64,000 nucleotides of DNA from contig BTPG01000004.1 in the NCBI GenBank assembly GCA_036245525.1, positions 236,260,329 through 236,324,328 of the forward strand. Reading direction: 5' to 3'. Both the position numbers and the translations under genes were made by a program. Of the stretch, positions 1-10,912 are shown in pieces; position 1 is the stretch's first letter; every line of letters begins with the position of its first letter. The stretch is from Semisulcospira habei. Its lineage: Eukaryota > Mollusca > Gastropoda > Semisulcospiridae. The notes under the pieces were generated by a model. That model was not told where the DNA came from, made no database searches, and saw nothing but the letters and a program-made list of their open reading frames with translations.

Positions 1-91
1 TCCCGCTGAGGAGATTCAGTAGCTTGTGGATTATATTCGTTTTTCTCAGTTTTCATTTGTATGTTTTTAAGGGTATTTGTTTTATTATATA

Positions 92-1495
92 TTAATGGTC
101 AAAACGTAAGGGCCTTTATTGTGTCATTGTTTATTGTTGCAAATACGCTAATAAAATACAATGTTCTTTCGATCCAAATGGGTTAAAAGTTGACCTTAGA
201 CAGTCCACGGTACTGGGAACAATAGACAACATTTCATCAATTTCCACGAACGTGTCAAATGCACGTGCATCATTGTCATTGTTTTGTGAAAAGCTGTGCA
301 ATATTGGCAAGCGTACCAAAGGCAAGCAGGTGGAAAAACTCGGTTAAGTCGTGATGCACGGACAAGAAGTTGGGAGACGTCTTGGGGTGTCCCATTCAGT
401 GATCCAGAGGCTGCTGGCACGATTTCAAGAAACTGGAAGGGCAGAACGACGACCCTGCTCAGGACGCCTGCGCTGCACCAGCAGAAAGAAGGACATATAC
501 CTCTGTGTGGCGGCTCTGCGCGACCAAACTGTCACGTCAACCACTCTGCGACGTCAACTGATGCAAGCTGCAAACGTTAACGTCAGCAGAAGCACAGTCT
601 GCCGACGTCTGCGCGAAATTGGCCTGGCTTCATGCAGAGCAGCAGTGAGAATACCCCTCACTCCAGCTTATCGCAGAGCCCGGGTTGCCTGGTGTCGTCA
701 ACATGTGAGGTGGAACAGACTCCAGTGGACTCGGGTTCTATTTACAGATGTTACGGTTCACTATGAGGGTCTGGAGACGCCAGGGAGAGCGATTCACGGA
801 TGGATGCGTCAAAAAGATGGATCGTTACGGAGGAGGCTCAGTCATGGTCTAGGCAGGCTTTCAGCAGGGAAGGCAGGACCCTCCTCCACGTCATCCGAGG
901 CACCCTGACTGGACTGTGCTATCAGGACGAGATTGTGCAGCCCCTCATCCAGCCAACTCTCTAAGCCATAGGCGACAATGATGTTCTGCAGGACGACAAC
1001 GCTCGACCTCATCGCGCTCATGTGGTGGATGAGTACCTTGAGCAACGGGGCATCATGAGGATGGAGTGGCCAGCTCGTTCACCTGATCTGGCTCCCATCA
1101 AGCACCTCTGGGACGTGCTGGGGCAACGTGTAGTCACCAACCATCCCCCCCCCCCCCAACTCAAGGCGTCCCCCAGCTGACTCAGTTCCTGCATCAAGTG
1201 TGGGAAGCGATCCCACAACATGTTCTCCGAACCCTGGTGAACTCCATGCGTCAACGCTGCCATCGGTGGGTACACTCGCTACTGACGGGACCTGTCTTGT
1301 GTGACTTTTCAAATGAGGGGTGGATGAACATTCTAAAGTACTGCTGTTGTTACAATTGCTTGATTTACTCAAAACTTAAATGAAATTGTTACTGAATAAA
1401 TTAGCAGAGTACTGACTCCAAGCATTGTTACATTATTTGTGTGGTGTTGTCGGTGCGTCTGCGATAAAAAGTGACCCGTAAGTTTTGACCATGAG
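92..1495 (+). mobile_element. Tc1/mariner-type DNA transposon, copy 1 (defective)
   Basis: The element is bounded by inverted ends of the form CTAATGGTCAAAAC / GTTTTGACCATGAG, each next to a TA dinucleotide, the target expected for Tc1/mariner elements. A second copy in opposite orientation lies at 25955-27517. This copy is about 160 bp shorter because the 5' part of the transposase gene is deleted around 340-360. Its right end still matches the left end of the other copy closely. It is a dead, non-autonomous relic. Confidence 0.85.
351..1285 (+). pseudogene. Tc1-like transposase pseudogene (DD34E family)
   Basis: An open frame from 351 encodes the helix-turn-helix region (GRRLGVSHSVIQRLL), a GR-rich linker, a second HTH and the start of the catalytic domain (FTD). 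Past a small deletion after FTD, another frame holds QDDNARPH and SPDLAPI-K-HLWD, with 34 residues between the second Asp and the position of the Glu. Tc1 transposases cut and paste DNA using a DDE triad. Here the catalytic Glu codon is replaced by Lys, and the N-terminus is deleted. A TAC-TGA near 1280-1285 matches the usual Tc1 C-terminus. The protein is inactive. Confidence 0.85.
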
Positions 1496-1740
1496 TATAC
1501 TGGTTGTTATTGTTGTATTGTGTATAATGGATATTCGGGTTGGGGAGTTTGGACGAGTGTGTGTGTGAATGTGTGTGAGTGCGTGGATAGAATTGAGTGA
1601 GGATATTTTGGATTATTGTTAGTTTTATATGTAATAAATGTTGTAGTAATTGTTCCTCTGGTGTTTGTGTTAGTGTGGGTTGGTTGTTCTCGAGTGGTAG
1701 CGCTCATAGTTCGCGCCCCGGAAGCTGGGGTCGTGACACA
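1496..1740. other. Intergenic, GT-rich, nothing recognised
   Basis: This is TG-rich flank after the Tc1 element. The open frames here are short and low in complexity. I see no conserved domain, RNA gene or repeat shared with the rest of the window. Confidence 0.5.
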
Positions 1741-1890
1741 AGTGTCTGTCACAAGGATTAATGTTGATTTTCCAGTCAGCTATACAAGTATTTATTCTGT
1801 CTGTCACAAGGATTAATGTTGGTTTTACAGGCGGTCAGCTTTACGAGGCTTCATTCTGTCTGTCCTATTCTGTCAGTGATTACTGTTGAT
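1741..1890. repeat. Short tandem duplication, period about 57 bp
   Basis: The phrase CTGTCACAAGGATTAATGTTG occurs at about 1746 and 1801, and a degenerate third unit (CTGTCAGTGATTACTGTTGA) follows near 1872. This is a local tandem duplication without coding content. Confidence 0.6.
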
Positions 1891-1988
1891 TTAACAACTC
1901 TCGTCAGACACAGAATTTCCGATTTCTGAACTCCCATTCCTTGCTCTGACGGCTTTTTCAGAAATCAAGCATTCCTATTCTTACGTTT

Positions 1989-2075
1989 TTTCAGTTTGAC
2001 ACATGCCAGACTTAATTAAGACAGTGCACTCATCACCCTTTTGACACCAGCCAAACTTAATACACTCAGTTCCAT
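1989..2075. repeat. Minisatellite, left remnant
   Basis: Units of the type TTTGACACxxGCCAGACTTA...CACTCAGTTCC are present here and again at 4713-5220. The two blocks flank the LINE, GATA array and CR1-like fragment. I infer that one array was split by the LINE insertion. Confidence 0.6.
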
Positions 2076-4069
2076 TTTGATTGTGATAGGAGCAACTTTC
2101 GCGCCAATGTAACTTCTAGGTGCAAAAGACACGGATGTGGACACACTGATCAACACATTTAACACTGCTGAAACCAAAACAGCTGGTGAGATCCTTGGCA
2201 AACACCGACAAGCAAAGAAACCTTGAGTTACAGCTGACATCTTTGATTTATGTGACAAGCGTCGAGAATTTAAAAAAAAATCAGAGGTAGAAGGAGCTAA
2301 ACAATACAAGGAAATTAACCAGGATATCAAGAAAAGCATGAGAAAGGCAAAGAATAAGTGGATTGAAGATCAGTGTAAACACGTAGAAGAAAATCTGAAC
2401 AAAAATAATAGCAAAAACGCATACCAGCTGGTGAAAGACCTGACCATTGTAAAACAAGGACGCTCCTCGATCATTCAAGATAGTGAAGGGAACTGTCTTA
2501 CGGAAGACCAAGACATACTAAAGAGATGGACAGAGTACTGCTCAGATTTGTACAACCACCGAGCTACAAGGGACCCAGGCATACTTGTCAACCCACCCGT
2601 GACCAACAATGGCAACTATCCCATCCTCCGAGAAGAAGTAGAGGCTGCAGTGAAGTCGCTGAAAAAGGGAAGGCAGCAGGAGCAGACAACAGAAGAGAAG
2701 ACATGATAGGCGCCTTACTAACAATCTGCAATAAGATCTGGCAGTCAGGGGATTGGCCCACATCATGGACCCAATCACTTATAATAACTCTCCCCAAAAG
2801 GCAACTTACATCAATGCCAGAATTATCGCACGATCAGTTTTATAAGCCACCCAAGCAAAGTCATGTTAAAGATCCTACTGAACAGGCTGAAGCCACAGGC
2901 AGAGGAAATCATAGCTGAGGAACAGGCAGGCTTCAGACCAGGGCGCAGCACAGCTGAGCAGATCTTCAACCTGAAAGTCCTATGTGAGAGGTACCTCCAG
3001 CACCAGCAAGATCTCTATCATGTTTTTGTGGAATTTTAGGCGGCATTTGACAGGGTGTGGCATGCAGCCCTTTGGTCAAAGTAATAGAAAACCTTTACAA
3101 CAAGGCCACTAGCGCAATCTGCTTCAACGGGAAAATAGGCAAATGGTTTAGGACAACAGTCGGAGTCAGACACGGCTGCTTGCTCTCACCTACTCTTTTC
3201 AATATCTTCCTGGAAAAAATCATGACAGACGCTCTGAAAGATAATGAAGGAACTGACAGTATTGGAGGCAGAACATTCACGAACTTGCGCTTCGCGGAAG
3301 ACATTGATGGCCTTGCAGGAACAGAGAAGGAGCTAGCTCAGCTGGTGGAAGAGCTGGACAGTACAGCCACCGCGTTTGGGATGAAAATCAGTGCAGAGAA
3401 GACCAAAGTGATGACCAATAATACCAGTGGCATTGGCACTGACATCATGATTGGAGGCCAAAAACTGGAAACAGTTAATAAATTCAAATACTTAGGAGCC
3501 ATTGTGACAGATGAGGGATCGAAACCAGAAATACTGTCCAGGATTGCGCAGACAACAACAGCACTGACAAGATTGAAGACCATATGGAAGTACAGAAACA
3601 TCACACTCTGATCCAAGATCAGACTGATGCGCTCCTTAGTCATCTCGGTGTTTTTATATGCTTGTGAGTCATGAACCCTTGAAAGGAGAATACAAGCCAC
3701 TGAAATTAGATGTTTTCGAAGGCTGCTTGGCATTTCATACAGAGATCGCATCACAAACGAGGAAGTGGGAAGCAGAATCAGCAAGCCATCGGGCCCTATG
3801 AAGACCTATTAGCCATTGTGAAAAAAAGCAAACTGAAGTGGTATGGGCATGTCACGCGTTCAGCAGGGCTTGCCAAAACAATCCTGCAAGGCACTGTGCA
3901 AGGAGGACGAAGGAGAGGAAGACAGAGGAAAAGACGGGAGGACAATATCTCAGAGTGGACAGGACTGAAGCTGGGCGATACGCTAAGAATGGCAGAGAAC
4001 AGAGAGGAATGGAGGGAGCTGGTTGCCAAGTCATCAGTGGTGCCCCAACGGTCGGCAAGACTACGGGAT

Positions 4070-4075
<6 letters not shown>
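2076..4075 (+). pseudogene. 5'-truncated LINE (RTE-like?), RT pseudogene
   Basis: Fragments in all three forward frames give, in order: the pre-RT region (2280-2706), an RT palm with GFRPGRSTAEQ near 2930, the VGVRHGCLLSPTLFN box near 3160, and a FAED box at about 3293. They end with C-terminal blocks KFKYLGAIVTDEG, SLVISVFLYACES and LKWYGHVTRSAGLAKTILQG, closing near 4070. LINE RTs copy RNA into DNA at a nick made by their endonuclease, which is missing here through 5' truncation. The xADD motif reads FAED, so a metal-binding Asp is lost. There are several frameshifts and a stop after VFVEF. I did not fix the clade; RTE is a guess. A shorter copy sits at 54114-54663 on the minus strand. Confidence 0.8.
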
Positions 4076-4712
<637 letters not shown>

Positions 4713-5220
4713 GACTTACCGTCATTTATAGTGCGCTCAGTTCCCTTTTGACACAGGCCAGACTTAGAGCACTCAGTTCCATTTAGACACAAGCCAGACT
4801 TGCCGTCATTTATAGTGCACTTAGTTTCCTTTTGACACCAGCCAGACTTTGTGCACTTAGTTCCCTTTTGACACAAGCCAGACTTAAAGCACTCAGTTCC
4901 ATTTTGACACCAGCCAGACTTTGTGCACTTAGTTCCCTTTTGACACAAGCCAGACTTAAAGCACTCAGTTCCATTTTGACACAAGCCAGACCTACCGTCA
5001 GTATAGTGCACTCAGTTCACTTTTGACACGAACAAGACAGACAAGATAATGTCCTCAGTCCCTTTTTGACACAAACAATGCTTGAACAAGACAGTGCACT
5101 CAGTTCCTTGTTGACACAAACAAGACAGACAATACAGTGTACTCAGGTTAAAAAAAACCCACACAAACAGGACTTAGACAAGACAGTCCACTCAGTTCAT
5201 TGTTGACACGACATAGACAA
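4713..5220. repeat. Minisatellite, period about 36 bp
   Basis: Roughly a dozen imperfect units alternate CACTCAGTTCCATTTTGACAC and CACTTAGTTCCCTTTTGACA types with GCCAGACTT between them. The array decays towards 5220. It gives repetitive open frames on both strands (for example SGLCQNGTEC) that I treat as spurious. It continues the block at 1989-2075. Confidence 0.85.
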
Positions 5221-5379
5221 CATAGTGCACGCATGGCGCTTTTGCTGACAACGCTACTATCGAGAGTCACCCGTCTCAGGGTTCCCCCTCCCTCCCTCCC
5301 CCCTCCCTCCGTCATCCCCTGTCCCTCACCAATTTTTCTCTTCACCCCCGTACCCGTATTGGAAATGCTTCTGCTAAGA

Positions 5380-5425
5380 AAACGTTAAACGTTTAAGACT
5401 GAACGTCTTTTGTCCACCAGGCAGA
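5380..5425. repeat. Short dispersed repeat fragment
   Basis: The phrase CTGAACGTCTTTTGTCCACCA recurs at about 53180 inside a tRNA-like SINE. Here only about 45 bp is shared, suggesting a remnant of the same SINE family. Confidence 0.4.
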
Positions 5426-5463
5426 TGATTTCAAAGACGGTTGCTCCAAACACTCCATTAATT

Positions 5464-5574
5464 ATTACGATTCTGAAGCTAGCTATGTTTGCAGATGATG
5501 TTAGTATGTTTCTACAAAACAAAGAGGACCTAGAAAATGTACTTGAAATTGTAAATGAATTTTCCCATTTTTAA
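5464..5574 (+). pseudogene. LINE reverse-transcriptase fragment
   Basis: A 36-codon stretch reads KLAMFADDVSMFLQNKEDL..., the FADD active-site box of a LINE RT with its downstream helix, and ends at a stop. No further RT blocks were found on either side. It is a small relic of a LINE different from the others in the window. Confidence 0.55.
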
Positions 5575-6210
5575 GTCGCTTCTATTTATGAAGGGACTTT
5601 TTAGGACGGGTCGCGGTGGGGCGAATTTAATAGCATGTTCATGATGTCAAAGGCGGGCAGGCGAAACCTCTAACAATTAAAGTAACAAGATAAAAATTAC
5701 GTCATTTCTAGTTACCCTAACCTCGCTGCTAAACGTACATTTGGCGCGAAGCGCCGTATATGCGTATGTATGTGCGAATGTATGTGTGTGCGTATGTAAA
5801 CAAGAGAATCTCCGATATTTCTGTACACACAAGCTTGAAACTTGGCGAAATACTTTCTTAAGTGGGTGGCTAAGAGAGCCTCCGGGCATATTGTAATTGA
5901 ATGTCTCACTGAAGACATTAACAACCGTTTGTAGGAAGTCGGTTGACCCAGATTAGAGTCCGTAATTTTTGTCGTATTTACTTGAAATTTTGCATATAGC
6001 TAGTTTGGAGAAAGACATTGGATGAGTTCGTTAGCCAGCCTTGTATCCTTTCGATGACTTCTTTAGTAAAAATTAATTTTTTTCAGAAAATAATTAAAAC
6101 AGTATAAAAAAAAAAAAAACACTTCACTTCTAGATAAAGTCAGACAGTGCCAGTGACGTAAAAGAAGCAACTCCCTCACCAGTCAGACACTGATACTCTA
6201 AATATGACGT

Positions 6211-6277
<67 letters not shown>

Positions 6278-7440
6278 ACACATATGCGCACTTCGCCAAG
6301 AGGTATAGATCCTCATGTGCCCGGAGGGCGCATTAACATGTATGCCTCTTGAGGATGTTTGGAGCGCGCGCATACACTCACGCACACGCACACGTATACA
6401 CACACACATCGAAGCGCTTTCAGAAGAGCATGCAGGTGTACTTAGTATAGTATGTGATGTCAACTTGATTGCACACAAATTATAGCAAGACTGAAACTGT
6501 ACCGTCAAATTCTAGTATTGTCACCATTTTCGCCAGTCTTGAAGCAAAAGCGAAACTCATCACGTTAAATATAAAACAAAATGGGATGAACCATTACGCA
6601 CAAAGTCCCTTCTATATGAGAGCTGTCTTCGCTGTAAAGGGTCTCTACCTTTGTCTTTGACTTGATTCTGATGTTGAAATATCTCCTTTTGAAAAAGCCT
6701 CGCAGGTGTGCCAATGCGCCATAGTGAACTCTATAAGGGGCGCGCGCAGTGCATACGCGACATTTGTTTGTCAAACGTCATTTGTCATGACGTATTTTTT
6801 TGTTTTTACGTAATTTTATATTTAACTGGATATGAGTTTCGCTTTCGCTTCAAGACTTGGGAAAATGGTGACAAAACTAGAATTTCACGGTATAATGTCA
6901 GTCTGGCTATAATTTGTGTGAAAGCAGGTTGACTTTACCTAGCTACATGCTATAATAAGTACACCTGCATGCTCTTCTCAAAGCGCGTCGATGTGTGTGT
7001 ATGTGTGTGCGTGCGTGCATGCCCGCGCTCCAAACATCCTCAAGAGGCATAGATGTTCATGCGCCCTCCGGAAACATGAGGATCTATGCCTCTTGGAGAT
7101 GCACGCATATGTGAGAGAAAGAACAAGCAAGCTAGAGAGAGAATTACGTCAGATTTAGAGTATGTCTGCGTGGTGACGGAGTTGCCTCTTTTACGTCACC
7201 GCCACTGTCTGACTTTCTGCAGATGTCAAGATTTATTACTATATTATTTTTTCTGATAAGAATTAATTTTACTAAAGAAGTTGAAAGGATACAAAACTGG
7301 CTAACGAACTCATCCAACGTCTTTTTCCAAACTAGCTACATGCAAAAGTTTTTTTCTTGCTCTTGTTTACAACATACATACACACATACATTCGCAAATA
7401 CGCTAACCTCGCTGCTGAACGTACATTTGGCGTGAAGCGC
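5575..7440. mobile_element. Foldback-type element: long inverted repeat
   Basis: The segment from about 5765 to 6585 reappears as its reverse complement at about 6805-7400. Diagnostic pairs are the block near 6300-6355 against 7030-7090 (CTCAAGAGGCATA...GCGCCCTCCGG), the CACCTGCATGCTCTTCT block near 6430 and 6960, and the GAGTTTCGCTTT block near 6550 and 6835. The spacer of about 220 bp begins around AAGTCCCTTCTAT and is also found at 31572-31795. Arm-like copies occur at 13780-14080, 14505-15062, 31800-32450 and 51490-52060. There is no coding capacity. An internal CT array (6212-6272) interrupts the left arm. It looks like a non-autonomous DNA element; the superfamily is unknown. Confidence 0.7.
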
Positions 7441-7446
7441 GGTATG

Positions 7447-7500
7447 TGCGTATGTATGTATGTATGTATGTATGTATGTATGTATGTATGTATGTATGTA

Positions 7501-7587
<87 letters not shown>
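7447..7587. repeat. (GTAT)n/(TG)n microsatellite
   Basis: A pure GTAT run passes into a TG run of about 80 bp. It follows the CGCTAACCTCGCTGCTGAACG block that precedes GTAT-type arrays in several copies of the foldback family. All long frames here are artefacts. Confidence 0.9.
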
Positions 7588-7589
<2 letters not shown>

Positions 7590-8430
7590 ACACCAAACCA
7601 CTCAAATGGGTTACTTTCTTTACCATCCTCATGCAAAATGGGTGTGTGTAAAATTCTGGGTGACCAAGTCAGGCACCCATTTTTTCTGAGGGTTGTTTTT
7701 GCATTATCTTTCATTCAAAAGTCAGAAAAAAATATCAAAATAGGATGTCCCCATTTCGCCAGATTTACTTCATGTTGTGTTTTGGCGATACCCTGGGCCT
7801 GTGTGTTGACACGGAAGCGGAGTGTTTTCAGATCAACTTGATGATCGCTGATTGGTTAGCCCAACACCTATGAACGGAGTTGTTTCCCTTGCCCTTCCTA
7901 AAACGTCGTCTTTCGTCCCCAACAGTTGGCCATTCTTCAGCGTTTGCAGAGGTACTTTATGCAATATTTCTTAGTTAAGAGCACGCCCAAATGTACTTGT
8001 TCAGTGCAGTTATTTAACTGAGAGATGCCTTCGATCCCCGATACCCGTTTGGCCCAGAAAAATAAGGCGTCTGCTTCAGCCGTGGCTCGGTCCGTGTCTT
8101 CCTCTCTCTGACCGTTAAGTCTTGTAGTAAATGATAATAGAACCCCACGATTTTAACAAAAGCTTTCTTCTTCAATGAAAGGAATTCGTTCAATAACCCC
8201 ATTACAAGGTCAATCTGCCACGCGATTTTGTTTCTTTTTTTTCTGACATGTGTGATTGTCAGTGATCGAAAAGTAACTTCACACATGCATGCACAGTATC
8301 AGTTGACTTTTTTTTTAAAAATGGCGCCAGATTTCAATCCTCCTTCGCAAAACTGCCTCGCGATTCGAAGAACAAACGTCCACAAACAGGTCTTTCGGAA
8401 TGTGCAACTGAAGTGTCGCTTTTTACTGTA
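7588..8430. other. Unique-looking DNA, nothing recognised
   Basis: There is no domain, conserved motif or repeat that I can match within the window. Open frames are short and lack family features. Confidence 0.4.
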
Positions 8431-8779
8431 TTACCAGTTTTTAGTTCTCATGGTCACCCTGGTCAGCCCCACAGGGTGGGTTTTTCTCTCTATTCTGGGG
8501 CATGTGTTTCTGTCTACCCTTTGTCCATTCACCTGTATTTGCCTTTTTAAAACTCTCCCTACTGTCTGCACTGCCTGTAGCTCTTGATATTGGATGTGTG
8601 TTGCTAAATGGTCTTAGCTTTATTTAGGCCCCATGTGTTAGGTTTATTTAATGTATTTGACCGGCTGGCTACATACATGGCAATGTTCTGTTTAGGTGTT
8701 TTTTTTCACAAGCAGTGCAGGCACGTCCTGAGAAAGCTTTGTTGCTGTCGGGACGTTAAGCAATGTACAATCAATCTGA
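8431..8779 (+). mobile_element. SINE-like retroposon, 5'-truncated
   Basis: It is about 345 bp long and matches, in inverse orientation, the complete copy at 23365-23747. It ends with GACGTTAAGCAATGTACAATCAATC, that is, a short CAAT-type tail. It lacks the first 40-50 bp of the other copy, as expected of a LINE-mobilised retroposon truncated at the 5' end. The open frame 8228-8587 overlapping it is not a gene. Confidence 0.7.
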
Positions 8780-8822
8780 TTCAAAATGTCAGTTGGTTTA
8801 CATGGTTGTATTGAACATGTTT

Positions 8823-9011
8823 GCAGCAACACCGTTTTGGTCACACCGGCTCAGGACTTTCTGCACACACCCAGCGCCGGATGGCAGCAGGATGTCCAAA
8901 CCCATCGGGATCTATGCTGCAGAATCATGGCCCCCCAGCCTCTGCCACAGAGGGTGCGTCTGGTAGGATAGGTACATGGACGGCAGCGGAATGCTCCCAA
9001 TTACAAACTGG
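8823..9011 (+). CDS. Possible 5' exon of the recombinase-like gene
   Basis: Reading frames stay open here and the segment ends at CTG|GTAAGT, a good splice donor. A matching acceptor (TTTCTTTCTTTCTCCAG) lies at about 9671, just before the conserved acidic N-terminal region of the next exon. The putative peptide (MQQHRFGHTGSG...) has no recognisable domain. The intron would hold a palindromic MITE and a fragment of the 38.8-kb repeat. This is inference only. Confidence 0.3.
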
Positions 9012-9123
9012 TAAGTAAAGTGATTCTATGATCATCTTCATTTTAGTGGCTGGCGTGCGTGCGAAGCAAAAGTGAGTTTATGTTCTGGGCCACTGGTCGT
9101 CCGTCCGTCGTCCATGGTAAACT

Positions 9124-9338
9124 TTAACTCATTCTACCCGAACACCAAAATCCTTAAATTTTGCCCCTGTCCTCTCAAGACCGCATTGCAGCGCAGGACA
9201 CAGATCGACCATGATAGTTCAAGGGTGGTGCCAGAATAGCTTGGCGCCCATAGGCGCCAAGCTATTATGGCATCACCTTTCAACTATCATGGTCGATCCT
9301 TATCCTGCTGTGGTGTGTCTGGGGGTAGAATGAGTTAA
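9124..9338. mobile_element. Palindromic MITE flanked by TTAA
   Basis: The ends are TTAACTCATTCTACCC and GGGTAGAATGAGTTAA. The interior is an almost perfect hairpin centred on GGCGCCCATAGGCGCC, with arms containing TAGTTCAAGGGT and CAACTATCATGG. TTAA at both edges resembles piggyBac-type target use. Relatives lie at 12519-12730, 12731-12916 and 13077-13153. It has no coding capacity. Confidence 0.75.
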
Positions 9339-9671
9339 CGGTGGCATTTTCTCGGAGACTGTTCAAGCCACATTCTTCAAGCTTGGCCCAAGGATACTTT
9401 GTGGCAAGACCTTTTTAAACATGCCAATTTGAGTGACCTCTCTCAAAGGGTCACGCAGGGTTGACAAATGTGTGAAAACTGCTTGCATTTTCAGAAAACG
9501 TGGATTTTGCTGCTGCAGAAGCCAGCCCTCGTCACCGAGGTCACACATATGTAAATCGGTCATACACGGGATTACTCTTTTTATTCTTGTGCAAGGCCCT
9601 TTAAACCAAAATTGGGCTGTTTCTGTCCTAATGCAGCTTTGGTTTCAATCTTTATTTCTTTCTTTCTCCAG

Positions 9672-10912
9672 TTGGCAAATGGCGCCTGGGATGGACCCGA
9701 GACTGAGAGTAGTGCCAGCGCATCGCAATACGAGGGCAGTGATGACGAGGAGTTTGTTCCTGGCTCGAGCTCACCGGATTCAGAGGGTGTGACGGCATCA
9801 ATTGCTGGGATCTCTGACATAGACAGTATTGTATTGACTATGTTAGATTTCATCAAAGTGGCAGGTTCGGGGTGGCCAGGTGTCGGTGACGCTAGTACCA
9901 GCAAGGTGCAGTGTGCGTTAGGGGGTGGCAATGAGAATGTGGATAGGCAGAAGGAACATGATGCTGGAAAGAGTGGGGAAAGAGCACTTACAGAAGAAAC
10001 AGGTGTGCACGTGTCGCAGAGAGGGAAAGGAAAGTACAAATGGGACAAGAAACATGCATGCAAATTGTGTGGCAAGCTTGTCTTGAAAATGAGCACGCAC
10101 TTACAAGATGTCCATGCAGATTAGGCAGACGTTGCTAAAATTTTGTCGATGAAAAAAGGGACCAAGCAGAGACGTCGAGCATGGATCAGACTACAAGATG
10201 AGGGTGATTACATGCATAACGTTGCTGTTCTTGAAAACAAATCCGGATGTTTGATTCCTAAGTATCGCACCAAAACTAGTAAGGTAGACGGCCTTCTCGC
10301 CTGTAGCCATTGCAAAGGGCTCTATCAAAAATAGCTGATCTCTGTACACTCAAAACGTTGCTGTCAGAAGCCAGGAGGGTTTCAGATCACTCAGCGAGGG
10401 GACGCGGCGCGCTAATGCTTCCAATACCCTTAGACGTTGAATTTTCCTTCTATCACAAGGTCTTGGCCAGCCAGAGAGATGATGAGATAAGCCGTCTCAT
10501 CAGAACTGACCCCTTGCTTCTTGAGTATGGAAAGAGATTATTTGACCGCAGGGACATTGAAGAACACACGGCTGGACAAATCAGCTCCAGGATGCGGGAG
10601 TTAGGGAGACTATTAAAGATTATCAGAGTGAGGTCAGAAATGAAAATCGCAAGTTTAAATGCTGTGATCAATTCAGCTAGCTTTGATCATGTTGTCCTGG
10701 CTGTAAAAGAGCTAGCAGATTTTGATGAGGACACACATCAGTTCAAAAAAGGCAATCTCGCAATACGCATAGGCCATGCTTTGAAAAAGTGTTCACAGAT
10801 CAAATACACAGGCATCCAAACAGCTTGGGCAGGGTTCAGACGACAGGTGGCGACAGGAGCTCTCTGAGGCGCAGCGGTTTGACTCTGTCTTCAACGGGAC
10901 TGGTATGATTGT
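9672..10912 (+). pseudogene. N-terminal part of recombinase-like gene (broken)
   Basis: After the acceptor at 9671 the frame gives an acidic Ser/Glu-rich stretch (SASQYEGSDDEEFVPGS), then a basic region with CKLCGKLVLKMSTHLQDVH, a C2H2-like finger. An in-frame TAG at 10122 is followed in the same frame by a block near 10215 to 10320 ending in CSHCKGLYQK, a second finger-like motif. A second in-frame TAG then occurs, and the frame shifts to one encoding MRELGRLL and IGHALKKCSQI. Another shift near 10850 leads into the recombinase domain. The order matches a widespread, unnamed fish and invertebrate family that I recall from general knowledge. Two stops and two shifts suggest decay, unless unusual splicing removes them. 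Confidence 0.6.

Noticed and set aside
7332..7841. Cys-Val and His-Thr repeat proteins
   Set aside because: They are products of the TG/CA and GTAT arrays. The same holds near 13690-14049, 14688-15074, 33683-34340 and 51650-52039.
8228..8587. 119-codon membrane-protein-like frame
   Set aside because: It overlaps a SINE copy and unrelated upstream DNA. The hydrophobicity comes from T-rich sequence.
9581..10096. 171-codon minus-strand frame
   Set aside because: It is antisense to the acidic and zinc-finger region of the recombinase-like gene and has no domain.
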